Part shown: positions 19,604 to 28,753 of the stretch, in pieces
How the letters are laid out: each line of letters opens with the position of its first letter
How positions within the stretch are numbered: the stretch's first letter is position 1
Origin: Rhodococcus sp. SGAir0479
GTDB taxonomy: Bacteria > Actinomycetota > Actinomycetes > Mycobacteriales > Mycobacteriaceae
DNA length: 64,000 bases
Direction of reading: 5' to 3'
Assembly: GCF_005484805.1 (NCBI RefSeq)
Contig: NZ_CP039432.1
Location: 1,178,001 to 1,242,000, forward strand
The notes under the pieces: model-generated
What the model saw: only the letters and a program-made list of their open reading frames with translations
Told to the model about the DNA's origin: nothing
Databases searched by the model: none
Program-made: the position numbers and the translations under genes

Positions 19604-20502
19604 CCCGCGCGCCCGGACGCCGGCCCGGCGATCACGCGGCCCGCGCCGGGCACCGCCTCGATGTCGATCGGCAGCCGTCCGACGAACTCGCCGTCGGCGT
19701 ACGACGTCACGGGGACGCCGGTCTCGAGCCGCAGCGTGCGCGTCCGGAACGTCTGTACCTCGTCGAGCCGGACGTGCGTGCCCTTGTAGACGGTAGGGAA
19801 CAACCGCACCAGCCGGAATCGGCCGCCCGAGCCCACCACCGTGACGTCGAGGAGGCCGTCGTCGAGCTTCGCGTCCGGGGTGATGAGCATCCCGCCGCCG
19901 TAGGACGTGCCGTTGCCGACCGAGACCATCGTGGCGTCCAGTTCGATGGTGCGGTCGTCCAGGACGATCCGATAGGGGATCGGCTTCAGCTGCGCCAGCT
20001 CCACCAGCATCGCCAGGTTGTAGCGCATCGGACCGGTGGGCCAGCGCATCCGGTTGGCCCGATCGGTGACGCGGGCATCGAACCCGCTCGACAGCACCGT
20101 CCCGAACCAGCGGTCACCGCCCACGCGCGCGAGATCGACGGTTGTCACGTCGCCGCCGGCGATGATGTCTGCCGCCGCCACCGGGTCGTCGACCGGGACG
20201 TGGAACAACCGGGCGTGGTCGTTGCCCGTGCCGCCCGGGACGATGCCCAGTGGAATCCCGGTCTGCGCCAACGCCTGCCATGCGATGCTCACAAGCCCGT
20301 CGCCGCCCGCCGCGACGAGCGCGTCGGTGCCCTCGGCGACCGCCGCGCGGGCCAGTGACAGTGCCTCGGCGGCCGAGCCGCCCTCGATCTCGGTGACCGT
20401 GACGCCCAGTTCGCGCAGGCGCGCCACCGCGGCGGCCGACGCGCCGGGCGCGTGGCCGCCACCGGCCGCGGGGTTGGTCAGGACCGTGACCGAGCGCCTC
20501 AT
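19585..20502 (-). CDS. Diacylglycerol/lipid kinase family protein
   Basis: A 305-aa DAGK-catalytic-domain protein. It has NPAAGGG at the N-terminus, nucleotide-binding AAGGDGLVS near residue 66 and VPGGTGNDHAR near 88. It resembles Rv2252, a diacylglycerol kinase involved in phosphatidylinositol-mannoside biosynthesis. It phosphorylates diacylglycerol to phosphatidic acid. Its ATG overlaps the stop of the upstream flavoprotein by 4 bases, so the two are co-translated, matching the Rv2251-Rv2252 pairing. Confidence 0.92.
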   Translation of the reverse strand: MRRSVTVLTNPAAGGGHAPGASAAAVARLRELGVTVTEIEGGSAAEALSLARAAVAEGTDALVAAGGDGLVSIAWQALAQTGIPLGIVPGGTGNDHARLFHVPVDDPVAAADIIAGGDVTTVDLARVGGDRWFGTVLSSGFDARVTDRANRMRWPTGPMRYNLAMLVELAQLKPIPYRIVLDDRTIELDATMVSVGNGTSYGGGMLITPDAKLDDGLLDVTVVGSGGRFRLVRLFPTVYKGTHVRLDEVQTFRTRTLRLETGVPVTSYADGEFVGRLPIDIEAVPGAGRVIAGPASGRAGQPPNT

Positions 20503-22127
20503 GGGATCAACTTGCCCGGGTTGAGGATTCCCGACGGGTCGATCGCGTCCTTGACCGCGCGCAGGACGCGAGCGCCGAGCTCGCCCACCTCGCGCGTCAT
20601 CCAGGGTCGGTGATCGACGCCGACGGCGTGATGGTGCGTGATGGTGCCGCCGGCGGCCACGATGGCGTCTCCGGCGGCGCGCTTGGCGGCGGTCCACTGC
20701 GACAACGGATCCGCGGCTTGCGCGCAGACCACCGTGAAGTACAGCGACGCCCCGGTCGGGTAGGTGTGCGAGATGTGGCACATCACCAGCGCCGGGGTGC
20801 CTTGAGCGGCAAGCGTTTCGGTGAGTGCGGTGGTGACGGCGGCGCGCAGCTCCCCGAGATCGGACCAGCGCGCGGCGGTCTCGAGCGTTTCGGCGACGGC
20901 GCCGGCGTCGAGGAGGGCGTCGCGCAGGTAGGGGGCATCGAACCGGCCGTGCTCCCAGGACCGGGCGGGGCCCTCACCCAGGGCCGTGCCGCCGTGGGCA
21001 GCGAGCAGCGCGCTGGCCTCGGCGCACCGCGCCTCGACGTGGGCGTCGGTGCCCTCGAACGTCGTGATCGCCAGGCAACCCGAGGTGGGGCTGTCGCCGC
21101 CGATGTCGCCCGCGAGGGCCAGGTTGATGCCCGTCTCGGCCTCGTCCGACAGGCGCATCACGGTCGGTGCCGAACCCGATTGCGCGACGGCGCGCAGCGC
21201 GGCCGCGCCGGTCTCGAAGTCGGGGAACGACCAGGCCTGGTAGGCGGTGCGTTCCGGGACCGGGTGCACCCGCACGCCCACCTCGGTGATGATTCCCAGC
21301 GTGCCCTCCGACCCGACGAACAGCTCGCGCAGATCGGGGCCGGCGGCGGAGGCGGGGCCGCGGCCCAGCTCGAGAGTGCCCGAGGGAGTGGCGACCCGCA
21401 GCCACTCCACCATGTCGTCGAACCGGCCGTAACCGGCGGAGGCCTGGCCCGACGACCGGGTGGCCGCGAAGCCGCCGATGGTCGCGAACTGGAAGCTCTG
21501 CGGGAAGTGGCCGAGCGAGAATCCGTGCTCGCCGAGCAGCTGCTCGGCCTGCGGCCCGGTCACCCCGGCCTGCAGGGTCGCGACCCCGGACACCGGGTCG
21601 AGATCGACCAGCGCGTTCAGCCGGCGCAGATCCAGGGCGACGACGGACCCGAACCGCCCCCGCGCCGGATCGACTCCGCCGACGACGCTGGTACCGCCGC
21701 CGAACGGGACGACCGCGATGCCCTCGGCCGCACAGAAGCGCAGCAGCGCGAGCACCTCGTCGTGGGTGCCGGGCAGCAGCACCACGTCGGGGGCGTCCTG
21801 CCGGCCGGCGGACTTGCGGCGCAGCAGGTCCGGGGTGCTCTTGCCGCCCGCGTGGCGCAGGCGCGTCGCGTCGTCGGTGCGGACGTGCTCGGCCCCGAGC
21901 AGGTCCTCGAGGGCCTCCACGAGGGGCGTGCCGAGCGCGCTCTCCCGCAGCGTCGTGTCCGCCTCGGCGGGCGGGGCGAACTGCTCCGCCGACACGCCGA
22001 GCGCCTGCTGGAGCAGGGACGTGATCTGCGGGGAGAGGTGGCGCCGGGACTCGGCGACCCCCCAGGCGTCCCACTCCATGGTGGGCGCCTCGGTGGCGGG
22101 GAACTCGGGCACGAAGGCATCGGACAT
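20499..22127 (-). CDS. FAD-linked oxidase, alkylglycerone-phosphate synthase-like
   Basis: A 542-aa VAO-type flavoprotein. FAD domain motifs VVPFGGGTSVVGGV and GFAATRSSGQAS..GRFDDMV are followed by FVGSEGTLGIITE. The C-terminal GTITHHHAVGVDHRPW contains the triple-histidine motif of alkyl-dihydroxyacetonephosphate synthases, which exchange a fatty acyl for a fatty alcohol to make ether lipids. It matches Rv2251 by synteny. Coupling to a DAG kinase, with a nearby glycerol-3-phosphate dehydrogenase, supports a role in glycerolipids. Ether-lipid synthesis is inference. Confidence 0.88.
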   Translation of the reverse strand: MSDAFVPEFPATEAPTMEWDAWGVAESRRHLSPQITSLLQQALGVSAEQFAPPAEADTTLRESALGTPLVEALEDLLGAEHVRTDDATRLRHAGGKSTPDLLRRKSAGRQDAPDVVLLPGTHDEVLALLRFCAAEGIAVVPFGGGTSVVGGVDPARGRFGSVVALDLRRLNALVDLDPVSGVATLQAGVTGPQAEQLLGEHGFSLGHFPQSFQFATIGGFAATRSSGQASAGYGRFDDMVEWLRVATPSGTLELGRGPASAAGPDLRELFVGSEGTLGIITEVGVRVHPVPERTAYQAWSFPDFETGAAALRAVAQSGSAPTVMRLSDEAETGINLALAGDIGGDSPTSGCLAITTFEGTDAHVEARCAEASALLAAHGGTALGEGPARSWEHGRFDAPYLRDALLDAGAVAETLETAARWSDLGELRAAVTTALTETLAAQGTPALVMCHISHTYPTGASLYFTVVCAQAADPLSQWTAAKRAAGDAIVAAGGTITHHHAVGVDHRPWMTREVGELGARVLRAVKDAIDPSGILNPGKLIP

Positions 22128-22147
22128 GCGTTACAGTGTTACACACA
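22128..22147. promoter_or_regulatory. 20-bp divergent promoter between AGPS-like gene and TetR
   Basis: Only 20 bases separate the two start codons. The gap contains GTTACA and TGTTACA as direct repeats 8 bp apart. Both genes must have nearly leaderless mRNAs with promoters lying inside each other's coding region, so a TetR bound here would block both. The operator half-sites are tentative. Confidence 0.45.
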
Positions 22148-22735
22148 ATGTCTATTCGTAACGAGGTTTCCGATTCGCCGACGGTCGAGGACCAGATCCT
22201 CGACGCGGCGCGCTCGTGTGTGCTGGACTTCGGGCTGCGCCGGACGACGCTGGCCGAGGTGGCGCGCCGCGCCGGTGTGAGCAGGCCGACCGTGTACCGG
22301 CGGTGGTCGGACACCCGCGCGGTGGTGGCCGACCTGCTGACCCGCGAGATTCGCCTGGTCATCCCGGCGATGGACGGGGCCGGACCGGCCCGCGTCCAAC
22401 TGGTGCGGGCGGTGGTCGACGTCGCCGCGGGCATGCGCGAGCACCCGCTGTTCGTGAAGATCCTGCGGTCGGATCCGGACCTGCTGATGACGTACATCGT
22501 CGACCGGCTCGGCACGAGTCAGCGCGCCATCGTCGACCGCGTCTCGCTCGCCGTGGCCGCGGGCCAGGCCGACGGTTCCATCCGCCCGGGTGAACCCACG
22601 CACATCGCGGCGATGGTGCTGCTCATCGCGCAGTCGGCGGTCCAGTCCGCCGGCATGGTGGCCGAGGTGCTGCCCGCGGACCAGCTGACCACCGAGCTCG
22701 AGATCGCGGTCGACAACTACCTCGCGCCGCGCTGA
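22148..22735 (+). CDS. TetR-family regulator
   Basis: A 195-aa TetR protein. The N-terminal helix-turn-helix is ILDAARSCVLDFGLRRTTLAEVARRAGVSRPTVYRRWSDTRAVVADLL. The all-helical ligand domain follows. It corresponds to Rv2250c in the same cluster. The ATG at 22148 is chosen; a GTG 12 bases earlier is possible. It likely controls the divergent flavoprotein-kinase pair and perhaps glpD, which begins 27 bp downstream. Confidence 0.9.
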   Translation: MSIRNEVSDSPTVEDQILDAARSCVLDFGLRRTTLAEVARRAGVSRPTVYRRWSDTRAVVADLLTREIRLVIPAMDGAGPARVQLVRAVVDVAAGMREHPLFVKILRSDPDLLMTYIVDRLGTSQRAIVDRVSLAVAAGQADGSIRPGEPTHIAAMVLLIAQSAVQSAGMVAEVLPADQLTTELEIAVDNYLAPR

Positions 22736-22762
22736 CGCCGGACGACACTCCAGGAGGCACCC

Positions 22763-24274
22763 GTGCAGGACAACTCGCAGTCGGCGCTCGACGCCGACCG
22801 GCGCCGCCGTGAACTGGCGGACCTGGCCGAGCACCCGGAAGTCGACGTCCTCGTCGTCGGCGGCGGTGTCACGGGCGTCGGCACCGCTCTCGATGCCGCG
22901 TCCCGGGGCCTGCGAACGGTGCTGGTCGACAAGCACGACCTCGCGTTCGGCACCAGCCGGTGGAGTTCCAAGCTCGCGCACGGCGGGCTGCGCTATCTGG
23001 CGTCGGGCAATGTCGGGATCGCCCGGGAGAGCGCCGTCGAACGCGGCATCCTCATGACGCGCACCGCCCCGCACCTCGTGCGGGCGCTGCCGCAGCTGGT
23101 CCCGCTGCTCCCGTCGGTCGGCGCGTTCGAGAAGACACTCGTGCGAGTCGGTTTCCTGGCGGGCGACGCGCTGCGGGCCACGGCCCGGACGCCCTCGTCG
23201 GTGCTGCCGCGATCGCGCCGGGTCGGTGCCGAGCGGGCCGCGCAGCTGGCGCCGACCGTCCGCCGCGACGGCCTGCGCGGCGGTCTGCTCGCGTACGACG
23301 GGCAGCTCGTCGACGACGCCCGGCTGGTCGTCGCACTGGCGCGCACGGCAGCGGCCCACGGCGCGACGATTCTCACGCGCGTCGGTGCGTACGACGTGAC
23401 GGGCGACTCGGCGCGGCTGCGGGACGAGCTGACCGGGGAGGAGACGACGATCCGGGCGCGTGCCGTCGTGAACGCGGCGGGCGTGTGGGCCGGCGCGGTC
23501 GATCCCGACATCCGGCTCAAGCCCAGTCGCGGCACGCATCTCGTGTTGCCGGCGCCGCTGCTCGGCAATCCCACCGCGGCGCTGACGGTCCCGATTCCCG
23601 GGGCGACCAACCGCTTCGTGTTCGCGTTGCCGGCGCAGCTCGGCCGCGTCTACCTGGGTCTGACCGACGAGGCCGTCGACGGCGCGATCCCGGACGTTCC
23701 CGTCGCGTCCGACGGCGAGATCGACTTCCTGCTCGACACCGTCAACACGGCGCTGGCGACCCCGGTCACCCGCGCCGACGTGCTCGGCACGTTCGCCGGC
23801 CTGCGTCCGCTCCTCGACACCGGCGGGGGCGCCACCGCCGACCTGTCCCGTAACCATGCGGTGCTGCGCTCGTCGACCGGGGTGATCAGCGTCGTCGGCG
23901 GCAAACTCACCACCTATCGCAAGATGGCGCAGGACGCCGTCGACGCCGCGATCGCCGCGGGAGGCCTGACCGCCCGGCCGTGTGTGACGGCCGATCTCCC
24001 GGCGGTGGGCGCGGATCGCAGTGCGCCGCGGAATCTGCCGCCCACGCTGGTCGCCCGATACGGCAGCGAGGCCGGCCTCGTGGCCGCGGCCGGAGCACTG
24101 ACCCCCGTCGCCGACGGCATCGACGTCACGCACGCCGAGTTGGCCTTCGCGGTCAGCCACGAGGGCGCGCTCGACGTCGACGACCTCCTCGACCGGCGCA
24201 CCCGGATCGGACTGGTCGCCGAGGATCGCGAGCGGGCGCTCCCGGCGGCGGAGCGGGCACTGGCCGGACGGTGA
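22763..24274 (+). CDS. glpD: Glycerol-3-phosphate dehydrogenase (FAD)
   Basis: Oxidises glycerol 3-phosphate to dihydroxyacetone phosphate, passing electrons to quinone. The 503-aa protein has the Rossmann FAD motif VDVLVVGGGVTGVGTALDAASRGL near residue 29, SSKLAHGGLRYL near 75, the VVNAAGVWA loop, and a second nucleotide-contact region SVVGGKLTTYRKMA near 380. It resembles GlpD1 (Rv2249c). The GTG start has AGGAGG 7 bases upstream. It links this lipid cluster to the DHAP that an AGPS-like pathway would use. Confidence 0.94.
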   Translation: MQDNSQSALDADRRRRELADLAEHPEVDVLVVGGGVTGVGTALDAASRGLRTVLVDKHDLAFGTSRWSSKLAHGGLRYLASGNVGIARESAVERGILMTRTAPHLVRALPQLVPLLPSVGAFEKTLVRVGFLAGDALRATARTPSSVLPRSRRVGAERAAQLAPTVRRDGLRGGLLAYDGQLVDDARLVVALARTAAAHGATILTRVGAYDVTGDSARLRDELTGEETTIRARAVVNAAGVWAGAVDPDIRLKPSRGTHLVLPAPLLGNPTAALTVPIPGATNRFVFALPAQLGRVYLGLTDEAVDGAIPDVPVASDGEIDFLLDTVNTALATPVTRADVLGTFAGLRPLLDTGGGATADLSRNHAVLRSSTGVISVVGGKLTTYRKMAQDAVDAAIAAGGLTARPCVTADLPAVGADRSAPRNLPPTLVARYGSEAGLVAAAGALTPVADGIDVTHAELAFAVSHEGALDVDDLLDRRTRIGLVAEDRERALPAAERALAGR

Positions 24275-24311
24275 TCCGGACCGCCGCCCGCGAGCGGGAG
24301 CGAAACGGCTC

Positions 24312-24926
24312 TCACACGACGGAGAAGGACCCCGGCAGCGCGGCCCGGCCCGTCAGGGCCCGCAGCACGGTGGCGCCCGTGCCGTCGACAATCGCGAGCC
24401 GGGCCGCCAGCACGGTCGTCTCGGCGAGGACGTCGTCGGGAAGGGTGAGTGTGGTGTCGAGGGCCGCAGCGATGTCGAGACTGTGCACGGCGAGCTCGAA
24501 GGTCCGCGTCGGTAGGTAGGCGTGCAGTCGAATGCCCAGTCCACCGATCACGCGGATGGGTCGATCCTCGCCCGTCCCGAGCCGGGCGACCACGTCCGCG
24601 ACCAGCGCGTCGACCGCTGCCGCGGGGTCGGCGCCGAGATCGACGCCGGCGCGGCGCCCCCGCTCGACGATCCCGTCCGGATCGGCATCCGCTGCGGCGG
24701 CCTGCGCGCGGGCGAAGTAGTGCTCGGAGCCGGCGATGTCCACGGTGTCCGCAGGACTGCCGAGGTAGGTGCCGACCGTGCTCAGGGCGCGCGAGGTGTG
24801 CCCCACCAGCGAACGCAGATCCCAGTCACCCAGACCCGGCCCGTCCCAGCGGTTCCCGGGGATCGAGCGGACCAGAGCCGCGAAGCTGCGCGCGGCGGAC
24901 ACGTAGGTCGTCACCGGTGTCTCCAC
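24312..24926 (-). CDS. Mycothiol-dependent maleylpyruvate isomerase-fold protein
   Basis: A 204-aa protein with the MDMPI N-terminal pattern: SFAALVRSIPGNRWDGPGLGDWDLRSLVGHTSRAL, with helical bundle histidines, and ELAVHSLDIAAAL later. The substrate and actual thiol use are unknown. The GTG start is preceded by AGGAGGA with 4 bases between. It is convergent with glpD and divergent from the LLM gene. Confidence 0.82.
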   Translation of the reverse strand: METPVTTYVSAARSFAALVRSIPGNRWDGPGLGDWDLRSLVGHTSRALSTVGTYLGSPADTVDIAGSEHYFARAQAAAADADPDGIVERGRRAGVDLGADPAAAVDALVADVVARLGTGEDRPIRVIGGLGIRLHAYLPTRTFELAVHSLDIAAALDTTLTLPDDVLAETTVLAARLAIVDGTGATVLRALTGRAALPGSFSVV

Positions 24927-25045
24927 TGAATCCTCCTGATTCGAAAGCTGACGACGAGAACATAACGGCGGCAACGGCTCGCGTCTTCCGAGGATCTCAC
25001 CGTGGACGCGCGCAGAGACGCCTGCCGCGGGCACGCGCATCGGCG

Positions 25046-25051
25046 TAGCGT
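25046..25051 (+). promoter_or_regulatory. -10 element of LLM oxidoreductase promoter
   Basis: TAGCGT (TAnnnT) ends 8 bases before the ATG at 25060. No Shine-Dalgarno sequence is present, consistent with a leaderless transcript. Confidence 0.5.
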
Positions 25052-25059
25052 CAGGCGTC

Positions 25060-26043
25060 ATGAGCATTCGACTGGGCTACCAGATTCCGAATTTCAGCTA
25101 CGACACCCCCGTGCGCGACCTGTTTCCGACTGTCATCACCCAAGCTCGGGAGGCGGAAGCGGCCGGTTTCGACGCCGTGTTCGTGATGGACCACTTCTAT
25201 CAGCTCCCCGGGATCGGTGAGCCGGACGAGCCGATGCTCGAGGCGTACACGTCGCTCGCCGGGATCGCCACCGCGACCGAGACGATCCAGCTGTCCGCGC
25301 TCGTCACCGGCAACACGTACCGGAACCCGGCGATGCTCGCGAAGACGGTGTCCACACTCGACGTCGTCAGCGGCGGGCGTGCCGTGCTGGGTATCGGCGC
25401 CGGGTGGTTCGAACTCGAACACCGGCAGCTCGGATTCGAGTTCGGCACGTTCACCGAACGCTTCGAACGGCTCGACGAGGCCCTGCAGATCATCGCGCCG
25501 ATGCTGCACGGTGAGCGTCCGACGTTCGCGGGGAAGTGGTACCACGTCGAGAACGCGATCAACGAGCCGCGCTACCGCGACGATCTGCCGATCATGCTCG
25601 GCGGAGGCGGCGAGAAGAAGACGTTCGGCCTGGCGGCGCGCTACGCCGACCACCTCAACGTCATCGCGAACGCCGCCGAACTGCCCCGCAAGCTCGACGC
25701 GCTCGCGCAGCGCTGCGACGAGGCCGGACGCGACCGGTCGACCCTCGAGACGAGTTTCCTCGCGTTCGTCATGATCGACGAGGACGGCGACAAGGCGCGG
25801 CAGCTGCAGCGGGAGTTCCTGCTGGCCCGTGGCATCGACCTGTCGACGCTCTCCGACGCCGAACGCGCGGAGGCGACCGATCGCCAGTTCGTCGGCAGCC
25901 CCGACGAGGTCGCCGACCAGATCAAGACGCGGGTTCTCGACGTCGGTATCGACGGGGTCGTCATCAACCTCGTGGCCAACGGCCACCAGCCCGGCATCGT
26001 CGAACTGGCCGGGCGCACCCTGGCACCGCTCGTGCGTGGGTGA
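25060..26043 (+). CDS. LLM-class (F420-dependent) oxidoreductase
   Basis: A 327-aa luciferase-like TIM-barrel protein. It opens GYQIPNFSYD, then AREAEAAGFDAVFVMDHFYQLPG, the NTYRNPAMLAKTVSTLDVVSGGRAVLGIGAGWFELEH core, and IMLGGGGEKKTFGLAARYADHLNV. This pattern is typical of actinobacterial F420-dependent enzymes; FMN use cannot be excluded. The substrate is unknown and the context gives no hint. It is a single gene with its own promoter. Confidence 0.9.
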   Translation: MSIRLGYQIPNFSYDTPVRDLFPTVITQAREAEAAGFDAVFVMDHFYQLPGIGEPDEPMLEAYTSLAGIATATETIQLSALVTGNTYRNPAMLAKTVSTLDVVSGGRAVLGIGAGWFELEHRQLGFEFGTFTERFERLDEALQIIAPMLHGERPTFAGKWYHVENAINEPRYRDDLPIMLGGGGEKKTFGLAARYADHLNVIANAAELPRKLDALAQRCDEAGRDRSTLETSFLAFVMIDEDGDKARQLQREFLLARGIDLSTLSDAERAEATDRQFVGSPDEVADQIKTRVLDVGIDGVVINLVANGHQPGIVELAGRTLAPLVRG

Positions 26044-26079
26044 CCCGGCCGGGCGCCCCGGGTGTGGCACGCTGTCCGG

Positions 26080-27228
26080 ATGCGAGTAGCTGTCGTAGCC
26101 GGGCCCGAGGCCGGGCACGCCGTCCCCGCTCTGGCGCTGTGCCGCAAACTCGTTGCCGCGGGTGACGATCCGGTGTTCTTCTCCGACGGGCGGTGGCTCG
26201 ACACCGCCCGCCGGATCGGGATCGAGGCGCGCAAGCTCGGGGGCCTCGCGCCTCGCGAGTTCGACGACGATGCGGACTCGGGCTCCAAGATCCACGGCCG
26301 CGCCGCGCACGTGTCGACCGCGCTCCTGCCCGACATGCGCGCGGCGGCACCCGATCTGGTCGTCTCCGACGTCATCACGGTAGGCGGGGCCATGGCCGCC
26401 GAACGGATCGGGGTGCCGTGGGTGGAACTGTCGCCGCACCCGCTGTACCTGCCGTCCGCGGGGCTGCCGCCGATCGGGTCCGGGCTCGCGCCCGGGGTGG
26501 GAGTGCGCGGCCGGGCCCGCGACGTGCTGCTGCGGGCCATGACCGCCCCGGCCATTCGCAAGGGACACCGCCAGCGCCGCGAGGCGCGGCTGAGCGTGGG
26601 GCTGCCGCCCATCGACCCGGGGCCGGCGGCCCGGTTGATCGCCACGCTGCCGGCGCTCGAAGTGCCGCGACCGGACTGGCCGTCGAACGCGCACGTCGTG
26701 GGGCCGCTGGTGTGGGAGCCGGCCGAGGACGTCCTCGTTCCGCCGCCGGGCGACGGGCCGCTGATCGTGCTGGCGCCGTCCACGGCCGCGACCGGTGCCG
26801 GCGGCATGCTCGACACCGCGATCCGAGCGCTCGACGGGCTGGGCGTGCGGCTGTTGGTCACGTTGTTCGAGACGCCCGACCTCGCGTTGCCCGACTGGGT
26901 CCGCGCCGGGTACGGGCGGCAGGACGAGATGCTGCGGGACGCGTCCGCGCTGGTGTGCGGCGCCGGGCACGGCGTGCTCGCCAAGGGGCTGCTCGCCGGG
27001 GTGCCGCTGGTGACCGTGCCCGGGGGTGGAGACCAGTGGGAGGTGGCCAACCGGGTCGCGCGGCAGGGGAGCGGTGTCCTGATCCGTCCACTGACGGTCG
27101 AGGCGTTGCGGGACGCGGTGCGCCGCGTGCTCGACGAGCCGTCGTACGGGGACGCGGCCCGGCGGGCGGCCGCCGGGGTCGCCGACGTCGAGGACCCGGT
27201 GGCGGTGTGCCGGAGCGTGCTCGGCTGA
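26080..27228 (+). CDS. GT1-like glycosyltransferase (Rv2739c-like)
   Basis: A 382-aa GT-B fold protein. The N-terminal half starts MRVAVVAGPEAGHAVPALALCRKLVAAGD. The C-terminal donor-binding half has CGAGHGVLAKGLLAGVPLVTVPGGGDQWEVANRVARQGSG, the H-x(7)-G-x-P-x(10)-D-Q-x-x-N type pattern of UGT/macrolide glycosyltransferases. It sits before DUF3046 and recA exactly as Rv2739c does. Acceptor and donor are unknown. The ATG at 26080 gives the natural family start. Confidence 0.87.
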   Translation: MRVAVVAGPEAGHAVPALALCRKLVAAGDDPVFFSDGRWLDTARRIGIEARKLGGLAPREFDDDADSGSKIHGRAAHVSTALLPDMRAAAPDLVVSDVITVGGAMAAERIGVPWVELSPHPLYLPSAGLPPIGSGLAPGVGVRGRARDVLLRAMTAPAIRKGHRQRREARLSVGLPPIDPGPAARLIATLPALEVPRPDWPSNAHVVGPLVWEPAEDVLVPPPGDGPLIVLAPSTAATGAGGMLDTAIRALDGLGVRLLVTLFETPDLALPDWVRAGYGRQDEMLRDASALVCGAGHGVLAKGLLAGVPLVTVPGGGDQWEVANRVARQGSGVLIRPLTVEALRDAVRRVLDEPSYGDAARRAAAGVADVEDPVAVCRSVLG

Positions 27229-27262
27229 GCGGTCGCGGCGTTCGGCGCCCGCTCGACTCCGC

Positions 27263-27268
27263 TACCGT
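27263..27268 (+). promoter_or_regulatory. -10 element of DUF3046 gene
   Basis: TACCGT ends 7 bases before the GTG at 27276, with no Shine-Dalgarno sequence. This is a leaderless arrangement. Confidence 0.5.
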
Positions 27269-27275
27269 GGCACGT

Positions 27276-27470
27276 GTGCGACTGACCGAATTCCATGATC
27301 TCGTCCGGGAAGAGTTCGGACAGGTCCGCGGCGACTCCCTGCTCGTCGACCACGTCTTCCTCAGCCTCGGAGGCCGGACGGCCGCCGCCGCGATCGAGGA
27401 CGGTGTCGATCCCAAGGCCGTGTGGCGCGCGATGTGCGACGAGTTCGACGTCCCACCGCAGCGCCGCTGA
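27276..27470 (+). CDS. DUF3046 family protein
   Basis: A 64-aa protein beginning VRLTEFHDLVREEFGQVRGDSLLVDHVFLSLGGRTAAAAIEDG, the full length of the DUF3046 family found just upstream of recA in most actinobacteria (Rv2738c). It looks like a small all-helical protein with an acidic C-terminal half. Its function is unknown; the fixed position beside recA suggests, without proving, a link to DNA repair. Confidence 0.9.
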   Translation: MRLTEFHDLVREEFGQVRGDSLLVDHVFLSLGGRTAAAAIEDGVDPKAVWRAMCDEFDVPPQRR

Positions 27471-27488
27471 TCCCGCCTCCACCGGTGA

Positions 27489-27516
27489 TTGACTCGAACA
27501 GATGTTCGCCTATGCT
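27489..27516 (+). promoter_or_regulatory. recA promoter with LexA (SOS) box
   Basis: TTGACT (27489-27494) and TATGCT (27511-27516) form a sigma-A-type promoter with a 16-bp spacer. An SOS box, TCGAACAGATGTTCGC at 27494-27509, fills the spacer. It differs from the actinobacterial consensus TCGAAC-N4-GTTCGA only at the last position. LexA bound here would cover the RNA polymerase site. Confidence 0.85.
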
Positions 27517-27584
27517 GGAGTCATCCGTCGTCGTCCACGACCTGTGGCCGAGTGCGGCAGCACGGACCGTTCGCGTCGGCGAAC

Positions 27585-27607
27585 TTGTCGGTACCGGGCT
27601 CTAACCT
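27585..27607 (+). promoter_or_regulatory. recA RecA-NDp (PafBC-type) promoter
   Basis: TTGTCGGTA (27585-27593), an 8-base spacer, then TAACCT (27602-27607) matches the LexA-independent mycobacterial DNA-damage motif TTGTCRGTG-N8-TAnnnT, with one mismatch. It is the promoter type activated by PafBC. It lies downstream of the SOS promoter, with about 41 bases from the -10 to the recA ATG. Confidence 0.8.
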
Positions 27608-27648
27608 GACTCACAGATCGCTGACGAGACTTCGAAAAGGGGACCACG

Positions 27649-28689
<1,041 letters not shown>

Positions 28690-28708
28690 GTACCGCGCTT
28701 CAGTCTTC

Positions 28709-28735
28709 GCCCCGGCCGGACTCTTCGGTCGGGGC
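28709..28735 (+). terminator. Hairpin in recA-recX intergenic region
   Basis: GCCCCGGCCG pairs with CGGTCGGGGC (10 bp, one G-U) around a 7-base loop, starting 20 bases after recA. It has no U-tract. It probably reduces, rather than stops, transcription into recX, which needs far lower expression than recA. Confidence 0.5.
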
Positions 28736-28753
28736 CGAGACGGACCGTCAGTC

